Shown: piece by piece, positions 6,066-11,007 of the stretch
Layout of the letters: each line of letters opens with the position of its first letter
How positions within the stretch are numbered: position 1 is the stretch's first letter
DNA from: an uncultured Clostridia bacterium
GTDB taxonomy: Bacteria > Bacillota > Clostridia > Oscillospirales > Acutalibacteraceae
Direction: 5' to 3'
DNA: 11,007 bases
NCBI GenBank assembly: GCA_946042285.1
Contig: CAMGDK010000045.1
Location: 1 to 11,007, forward strand
Position numbers and translations under genes: made by a program
Notes under the pieces: model-generated
Database searches by the model: none
What the model saw: only the letters and a program-made list of their open reading frames with translations
What the model was told of the DNA's origin: nothing

Positions 6066-7538
6066 ATGGCTATTAAGGATTATGAATTTTGGTTTTTAGT
6101 TGGAACACAGTACCTTTACGGCGAAGAGGTGTTTGCCGATATAAACGCACATTCAGAAGAAATGTGTGAAGAATGGAGCAAAAAGCTTTGTTGCAAGGTC
6201 GTTGCAAAGCCTTGTCTTAAGAGTGCTGCAGAAATACTTAATATAATTCAAGAGGCAAACAACACTCCTAATTGTGCCGGTATAATTACTTGGATGCACA
6301 CATTTTCACCGTCAAAGATGTGGATTTCAGGTCTCAACGCATTGAATAAGCCTTATCTTCATGTAAATACACAATACAACCGTGATATTCCGTGGAGCGA
6401 AATTGATATGGATTTCATGAATCTTAATCAGTCTGCTCATGGTGACAGAGAGCATGGATATATTCATGCAAGAATGAGAAAAAAGGTTAAGGTAGCTGCA
6501 GGATATTGGAAGGACGAGGAATTCCAGAATAAAATTGATGTTTGGATGCGCGCTGCTATCGGTGCTGCTGAATCGAGAAAGCTTAGAGTGCTTCGTATTT
6601 CCGATAACATGAGAAATGTTGCAGTTACCGACGGTGATAAAATAGAGGCTCAAATCAAACTCGGTTGGCAGGTTGACCACTACGGAGTGGGGGATATTAT
6701 CAAGCGTGTAAATGCAGTAACCGAGGAAGAAGTAGATGCTCAAATGGCAGAATATACTTCACTTTATGAAATGGACACCGATAATATCGACGCAGTTCGT
6801 TATCAGGCGAGAGAAGAGGTTGCGCTTAAGAAATTCCTTGAAGAAAACGGATTTGGTGCATTCCATACAAACTTTGAGGACTTGCAGGAGCTTAAGCAAT
6901 TGCCGGGACTTGCTGCTCAGGATTTAATGCGACAAGGCTATGGCTTCGGTGCTGAGGGTGACTGGAAGGTTGCCGCAATGACAAGAGTAATGAAGCTTAT
7001 GGCAGAGGGCTTAGAGGGCGGTACAGCCTTTATGGAGGACTACACCTATCATTTTGAGCCGGGTAATGAAATGCTTCTTGGTTCACACATGCTTGAGGTG
7101 TGTCCTACTCTTGCTAACGGTAAGCCGAAGATTCAGGTTCATCCGCTTGGTATCGGTGACAGAGAGGATCCTGCAAGACTTGTATTCAAAGCACAAACAG
7201 GTAACGCAATCGTTGTTACTCTTGTAGATATGGGCGATAGATTAAGAATGATTGTTAATGATGTTGAGTGTAAAGAGCAAACAAATGATATGCCAAAGCT
7301 TCCGGTTGCAGGAGTGCTTTGGAAGCCGCTTCCTTGCCTTCAAACATCGGCTGAAGCTTGGATTTATGCGGGTGGAGCTCATCATTCCGTTCTTTCCTAC
7401 ACTCTTACTGCTGATCACATGCGTGATTTTGCTGAAATTATGGGAATTGAATTTGTACATATCAACAAAGATACAGAGATCAACGAATTTAAGAAAGAGT
7501 TATTTTATAACGATGTAGCGTATAAGCTTGGTATGTAA
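6066..7538 (+). CDS. araA: L-arabinose isomerase
   Basis: A 490-residue cytoplasmic enzyme that interconverts L-arabinose and L-ribulose using a divalent metal, usually Mn2+. The N-terminus EFWFLVGTQYLYGEE is a hallmark of the family, followed by TWMHTFSPSKMWI (75-87) and HGDREHGYIHARM (125-137). The catalytic and metal residues known from E. coli AraA (Glu306, Glu333, His350, His450) align with Glu297 in GAEGDW, Glu324 in FMEDYTYHF, His341 in GSHMLEVCP and the His439/His440 pair in GGAHHSVLS, all present. Length is close to the E. coli protein (500). It starts at ATG behind AAGGAG (6053-6058), 18 nt after the kinase gene and 16 nt before araD, so the three genes almost certainly share a transcript. 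The substrate call is firm. Confidence 0.97.
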   Translation: MAIKDYEFWFLVGTQYLYGEEVFADINAHSEEMCEEWSKKLCCKVVAKPCLKSAAEILNIIQEANNTPNCAGIITWMHTFSPSKMWISGLNALNKPYLHVNTQYNRDIPWSEIDMDFMNLNQSAHGDREHGYIHARMRKKVKVAAGYWKDEEFQNKIDVWMRAAIGAAESRKLRVLRISDNMRNVAVTDGDKIEAQIKLGWQVDHYGVGDIIKRVNAVTEEEVDAQMAEYTSLYEMDTDNIDAVRYQAREEVALKKFLEENGFGAFHTNFEDLQELKQLPGLAAQDLMRQGYGFGAEGDWKVAAMTRVMKLMAEGLEGGTAFMEDYTYHFEPGNEMLLGSHMLEVCPTLANGKPKIQVHPLGIGDREDPARLVFKAQTGNAIVVTLVDMGDRLRMIVNDVECKEQTNDMPKLPVAGVLWKPLPCLQTSAEAWIYAGGAHHSVLSYTLTADHMRDFAEIMGIEFVHINKDTEINEFKKELFYNDVAYKLGM

Positions 7539-7554
7539 TCGAGGTAAATAATTT

Positions 7555-8262
7555 ATGTTAGAGGAACTTAAAGAAAAGGTATATCAAGCAAATCTTCAGC
7601 TTGTTGAATACGGCCTTGTTGTATTGACATGGGGAAACGTTTCCGGAATTGATAAGGAAAAGGGACTTTTTGTAATTAAGCCGTCAGGTGTGCCATATAA
7701 TAAATTAAAGGCATCGGACATGGTTGTTATGGATTTGAACGGAAATAAGATTGAAGGTGATCTTAACCCTTCATCCGACACTCCAACTCATCTCGAGCTA
7801 TACAGAAGCTTTAAGGATATTGGCGGAATCGTTCATACACATTCCTCTTGGGCGTGCTCTTGGGCGCAGGCAGGCAGAGATGTTCCTGCTTACGGAACTA
7901 CTCATGCTGATTTTGCAAACGGTGCAATTCCGTGTGCAAGAGGACTGACCGAGGACGAAGTTAACGGCGAATACGAACTTAACACCGGTAAGGTAATAGT
8001 TGAAGAATTTGAAAATAGATGTATTACTCCGGATGAATGTCCTGCTGTACTCGTTCATAGACACGGACCTTTTACTTGGGGTAAGGACTGCTTTAAAGCT
8101 GTTGAAAATGCCCTTATTCTTGAAGAAGTTTCAAAAATGGCACACAGAACTGAAAGGATTTCGGCTTTTGACAGTGCTTCCGATATTGGTATTGAGGATT
8201 ATCTTCTTAACAAGCATTATCAACGAAAGCACGGAAAGAATGCCTATTACGGACAAAAATAA
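7555..8262 (+). CDS. araD: L-ribulose-5-phosphate 4-epimerase
   Basis: A 235-residue class II aldolase-fold enzyme that converts L-ribulose 5-phosphate to D-xylulose 5-phosphate by retro-aldol cleavage, the last step before the pentose phosphate or phosphoketolase route. Seen: TWGNVSG (25-31) and KPSGVPY (42-48) of the phosphate pocket, SSDTPTH with Asp75, the zinc ligands His94 and His96 in IVHTHSS, Asp119 in THADF, and His170 in LVHRHGPF. These are offset by one from E. coli AraD His95, His97 and His171. The tail RKHGKNAYYGQ keeps the conserved Tyr. Length matches the 231-residue E. coli enzyme. The ribosome site is GAGGT at 7541-7545. It overlaps nothing, but the next gene begins only 17 nt later with no terminator between. 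The call is firm; fuculose-phosphate aldolase is ruled out by length and tail. Confidence 0.95.
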   Translation: MLEELKEKVYQANLQLVEYGLVVLTWGNVSGIDKEKGLFVIKPSGVPYNKLKASDMVVMDLNGNKIEGDLNPSSDTPTHLELYRSFKDIGGIVHTHSSWACSWAQAGRDVPAYGTTHADFANGAIPCARGLTEDEVNGEYELNTGKVIVEEFENRCITPDECPAVLVHRHGPFTWGKDCFKAVENALILEEVSKMAHRTERISAFDSASDIGIEDYLLNKHYQRKHGKNAYYGQK

Positions 8263-8279
8263 CGGAGCTTGGATTAAAC

Positions 8280-10010
8280 ATGAATAATTATATTAAAAAA
8301 ATACTTTTACCTTCAATTCTTTTAATTTTATTATGCTTTTCGGTATCGTTTACTGCTTATGCATTGGAAAATGAGGAAATAACTGACAACGTCATAAATC
8401 ATACTGTTCTTCCTTGTGATATAAGCAAAGCAGTATTGATAAATGTTGTTGTTGATGATTCAGGTTTGATATATAACGGATTAGAGCAGAAGCCTATCGT
8501 TAAAGTATATTTTAACAATTCTTTATTAAAAGAGGGAACTGACTACACACTTTCTTACAACAATAATATAAATGTAGGTACGGGAAGTGTTATAATTAAC
8601 GGTATTGGCAATTATGTAGGTACTATTGAAAAGGAATTCAAAATTGAAGGAATAAATATTTCAAAAGACAACATGATTGAGGTTAGTTTTGACACAAAAT
8701 CTTTAATTTATGACGGAATTCCTGTGTGCCCAACGGTTTATGTTAAATATGGCATTGATAAGTCAACCTTGCTGGAAGAAGGTGTTGATTATATCATAGA
8801 ATACAAAAACAATGATAAAATAGGAAAAGGTAAAGCCATAATTACAGGTATAGGTAAATATACAGGCACATTTAAAAAATCATTTAAGATTATACCTAAG
8901 CAGGTAACGGATCTTGCAGTGACATCAGTTACAACCTCGTCGTTAACTCTTAAATGGAATTCAATAAGCGGAGTTTCGGGCTATCAAATTTTGTCATATA
9001 ATATTGATAAAAACAAATATGTCAGCTTAGGCAATGTTTCTGCAAGTAAAAACACATTTAAAATAAATAAGCTTACCTCGAATAAAGAATATACATATTG
9101 CGTAAGAGCATATAAGAATGTTGATGACAAGAAGTATTACGGACCGTACAGCGAGCAAGTGGTTACCTCTGTTAAACCCGGTGATGTTGCAATAACTTCT
9201 GTTACAAAAAGCGGAAATAAGCTTGTAATTGATTGGAATAAGGTAGCTTGCTCCGGATACGAAATTTTCTATTCAACAGACAAAAAGATGAAGAAAAATG
9301 TAAAATGTGTTAATGTTTCTTCTAAAAAGAATACCTTGAAAATCAAAGATATAGATAAATCTAAAGAGTATTATGTGAAAATAAGAGCATATTCAGTTGT
9401 TAATAACAAAGCTATATATGGCGTTAAAAGCCCGATGATAAGCTCGTATTTTTCAAATACTTATGCAACTTATTATTCTTATTATGTTAACAATCCCGAC
9501 AGAACAAATAATTTGAGAATTGCATCAAAAGAAATTAACGGAACAATAGTTCAACCGGGACAAACATTTTCATTTAATGATGTTGTAGGGCCGCGAACAG
9601 CCGCAAAAGGATATAAGGCAGCGCATGTCTTTTCCAACAGCACAACAGTATCAAACGAAATAGGCGGTGGAATTTGCCAAGTTGCTTCAACAATGTTTAA
9701 TTGCGTTCTAAAGGCTAATGTTGAAATAGTAGAAAGGCATCAACATACTCAAAGAGTTTCTTATGTTCCTCTCGGAAGAGATGCTGCTATTTACGGTACT
9801 GCAGAAAACTTTAAATGGAAGAACAACACAAAATATCCTATTCAAATAAAGATGACTGTAAAGGACGGCAAGATAAGCTGTACATTTTATACCTGTAAAA
9901 AGGTAAAGCCTAAAAAGGTTAATCTTATGGTTAGCAGAAACGGAAATAATTTTACTCTAAAAAGAATAGTTAACGGAAAAACAAATTACACATGTCGTTC
10001 AAATTACTAA
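8280..10010 (+). CDS. Secreted Ig-like/FN3 repeat protein with C-terminal VanW domain
   Basis: A 576-residue modular surface protein. Residues 1-28 form a signal peptide: KK, a long hydrophobic stretch, then an AYA site. Two related Ig-like repeats follow (about 49-123 and 130-205), each with YNG or YDG, an EGTDY or EGVDY turn, GIGNYVGT or GIGKYTGT, and a closing FKI. Two FN3-like modules come next (about 207-297 and 301-387; LKWNSISGVSGYQI and IDWNKVACSGYEI). Residues 395-538 form a VanW domain, with QPGQTFSFNDVVGPRT, GGGICQVASTMFN and ERHQHTQRVSYVP. VanW domains occur in cell-envelope proteins, including one encoded in vancomycin resistance clusters, but have no proven activity. There is no LPXTG-type anchor or C-terminal membrane helix, so it is probably released or held by the repeats. 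Its start lies 17 nt after araD with only weak GGAG (8264-8267), suggesting read-through from the arabinose promoter. Confidence 0.85.
   Translation: MNNYIKKILLPSILLILLCFSVSFTAYALENEEITDNVINHTVLPCDISKAVLINVVVDDSGLIYNGLEQKPIVKVYFNNSLLKEGTDYTLSYNNNINVGTGSVIINGIGNYVGTIEKEFKIEGINISKDNMIEVSFDTKSLIYDGIPVCPTVYVKYGIDKSTLLEEGVDYIIEYKNNDKIGKGKAIITGIGKYTGTFKKSFKIIPKQVTDLAVTSVTTSSLTLKWNSISGVSGYQILSYNIDKNKYVSLGNVSASKNTFKINKLTSNKEYTYCVRAYKNVDDKKYYGPYSEQVVTSVKPGDVAITSVTKSGNKLVIDWNKVACSGYEIFYSTDKKMKKNVKCVNVSSKKNTLKIKDIDKSKEYYVKIRAYSVVNNKAIYGVKSPMISSYFSNTYATYYSYYVNNPDRTNNLRIASKEINGTIVQPGQTFSFNDVVGPRTAAKGYKAAHVFSNSTTVSNEIGGGICQVASTMFNCVLKANVEIVERHQHTQRVSYVPLGRDAAIYGTAENFKWKNNTKYPIQIKMTVKDGKISCTFYTCKKVKPKKVNLMVSRNGNNFTLKRIVNGKTNYTCRSNY
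8424..8895 (+). repeat. Two diverged Ig-like repeat units inside the VanW protein
   Basis: The units at residues about 49-123 and 130-205 share a Y-N/D-G strand, an EGxDY turn, a G-I-G-N/K-Y-x-G-T strand and a closing FKI. They are diverged at DNA level, so this is an old domain duplication and not an unstable tandem repeat. Confidence 0.7.
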
Positions 10011-10011
10011 A

Positions 10012-10045
10012 AAACGAGGTCAATCATTACTGATTGACCTCGTTT
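10012..10045. terminator. Bidirectional terminator between convergent genes
   Basis: A perfect 15-bp stem (AAACGAGGTCAATCA with its reverse complement at 10031-10045) around a TTAC loop. Read on the minus strand, the stem runs into six T in a row; on the plus strand it is followed by a poorer TTTATAT. It starts 2 nt after the VanW-protein stop and ends 13 nt from the stop of the minus-strand gene, so it can end both transcripts. Confidence 0.9.
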
Positions 10046-10057
10046 ATATGTATTCAA

Positions 10058-11007
10058 TTATCTTTTGATGTCATCCCACTTAACGCCATTTACTTGGAAG
10101 AGATCATCAAACTTATATGTATTACACTCTTCCTTAGTGTGTGAAGGATACCATACCTGTGCAAAGAACGGATTTGTCTTTGCAATATTATCGTAATCCC
10201 AAGCCTTCTGTGGAATATAGCATTCAGGACACCAATGACCGCCAAGAAGAATAAGAGCAGGGGATGCTTCAAATTCAGCACCGCAATATCCGCATTTCCA
10301 CTTAAGCTTTGTAGCCATGTCGCCCTTAACCATAGAGTCGCTGAGACATTCACCGCCACGGAACTTAGCTGCTGATTTCATGTCTTCAATATCAAGCTCT
10401 GACTCAGGCTTTGTTTCATCATAACCGTGATCAAGCTTGTAATTTTCAGCATCAGCAGTCTCTTTATTAAACTTACGAATTTCAAAGTCTTTCCAATCTG
10501 ATGGAATCTTTGTCCAATCCTCATAAGTGCCATAGTAAGCAGAAAGTCTAACAGGATCCTTTGTTTTAACCCAGTCAAGAGTACCGAAGTCCTTAGTTTC
10601 GGCAATCTTCTTCATGAATGGCTTTGCTGCTGCAGCAACAATGTTCTTTGGAAGATAACGAGGAATTTTGAAATAAAATTCAACCTGATTAGCAAGTCTG
10701 TCAAAATATTCCTGAACAGGTAAATTCTCTCTAAAGTGAAGGAATTCCTCAAGCTTGTCACCGTCAGCGTAGAACTGACCGTGGAAATTCTTTGTGATGA
10801 ACCAGTTAGGATCAAAGAGCTTTTCCGGACCTGCAAGACCGAGAGTACCGAGAAGAAGCTGCTCAAACTCATAGTTGGAAATTCTGTATTCCTTACCTGA
10901 ACCGATATTGAAGAAGTGATTCCAGAAATCAGCACCTAAATTGCCTGCCTTATCCTCAAGAACAAGATTGCACATAAGGCGACCTGAATCTTCAACTGTA
11001 CACCACT
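10058..11007 (-). CDS. Partial NAD-dependent epimerase/dehydratase-like protein with C-terminal zinc ribbon
   Basis: The 3' part of a minus-strand gene. The frame stays open to the window edge, giving about 315 visible residues, with the true start outside. The Met codon at 10973-10975 is internal, because coding continues upstream as WCTVEDSGRL, and this passes into FWNHFFNIGSGKEYRISNYEFE. WCTVEDSGRL and the FxNIGSG block resemble the C-terminal half of extended short-chain dehydrogenase/epimerase proteins. The NAD-binding Rossmann glycine motif would lie upstream and is not seen. Further on is a zinc ribbon: CGYC (10283-10294) and CPEC (10220-10231), 17 residues apart, within KWKCGYCGAEF and GGHWCPEC. 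No signal peptide or membrane helix is visible in this part. Reaction and substrate are unknown. The family call is from remembered motifs and should be treated as moderate; the zinc-ribbon motif itself is plain. Confidence 0.6.
   Translation of the reverse strand, partial: WCTVEDSGRLMCNLVLEDKAGNLGADFWNHFFNIGSGKEYRISNYEFEQLLLGTLGLAGPEKLFDPNWFITKNFHGQFYADGDKLEEFLHFRENLPVQEYFDRLANQVEFYFKIPRYLPKNIVAAAAKPFMKKIAETKDFGTLDWVKTKDPVRLSAYYGTYEDWTKIPSDWKDFEIRKFNKETADAENYKLDHGYDETKPESELDIEDMKSAAKFRGGECLSDSMVKGDMATKLKWKCGYCGAEFEASPALILLGGHWCPECYIPQKAWDYDNIAKTNPFFAQVWYPSHTKEECNTYKFDDLFQVNGVKWDDIKR

Noticed and set aside
6327..6743. Minus-strand open frame of 138 codons inside araA
   Set aside because: It is antisense to the highly conserved arabinose isomerase and its predicted protein resembles nothing known; it is a by-product of codon bias on the other strand.
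8280..10010. Vancomycin resistance determinant because of the VanW domain
   Set aside because: VanW domains are widespread in clostridial envelope proteins, and no VanH, VanA/B, VanX or VanRS-like gene is nearby.
10612..10935. Minus-strand open frame of 107 codons overlapping the epimerase-like gene
   Set aside because: It is a shifted frame of the same strand, serine- and leucine-rich with no motif, whereas the main frame shows the NIGSG block and zinc ribbon.

Overview
The window is low-GC DNA with compact, mostly plus-strand genes, AGGAGG-type ribosome binding sites and intrinsic terminators. It also holds an ECF-transporter S component, a VanW-domain surface protein and an araB-araA-araD cluster. 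Together these suggest a Gram-positive anaerobe of class Clostridia, probably Ruminococcus/Oscillospiraceae-like. This is inferred from gene style and content; no rRNA or other strict taxonomic marker is present.

Layout. (1) Positions 60-3097 hold a tight four-gene run: a PI-PLC X-domain-like phosphodiesterase without a signal peptide, a metallo-beta-lactamase-fold hydrolase, a PfkB-type sugar kinase that recalls myo-inositol kinases, and a GNAT acetyltransferase. The first junction is an ATGA overlap and the next gaps are 2 and 19 nt, so one transcript is likely. It may begin upstream of the window. (2) Positions 3181-4342 hold an ECF S component whose 3' end overlaps a class I SAM methyltransferase by 8 nt. 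A clear terminator follows at 4356-4385. (3) Positions 4415-8262 hold a good sigma-A-type promoter and the L-arabinose catabolic genes: a Bacteroides-style FGGY ribulokinase, L-arabinose isomerase and L-ribulose-5-phosphate 4-epimerase. They take L-arabinose to D-xylulose 5-phosphate for the pentose phosphate or phosphoketolase route. No arabinose transporter or regulator gene lies in the window. (4) Positions 8280-10010, only 17 nt after araD, encode a secreted protein with two Ig-like repeats, two FN3-like modules and a C-terminal VanW domain. (5) A perfect 15-bp hairpin at 10012-10045 separates this from a convergent minus-strand gene that runs off the right edge. That gene is the C-terminal part of a probable NAD-dependent epimerase/dehydratase-like protein carrying a four-cysteine zinc ribbon.

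Most of the window is ordinary carbon metabolism. The least explained parts are the first gene run, which could be an intracellular inositol-phosphodiester or sugar-phosphodiester pathway, the S component/methyltransferase pair, and the VanW protein attached to the arabinose operon. No CRISPR array, insertion sequence, tRNA, rRNA or recognised riboswitch class was seen. No gene-free stretch exceeds 300 bases; the longest is 4343-4472, which holds a terminator, an inverted repeat and a promoter.
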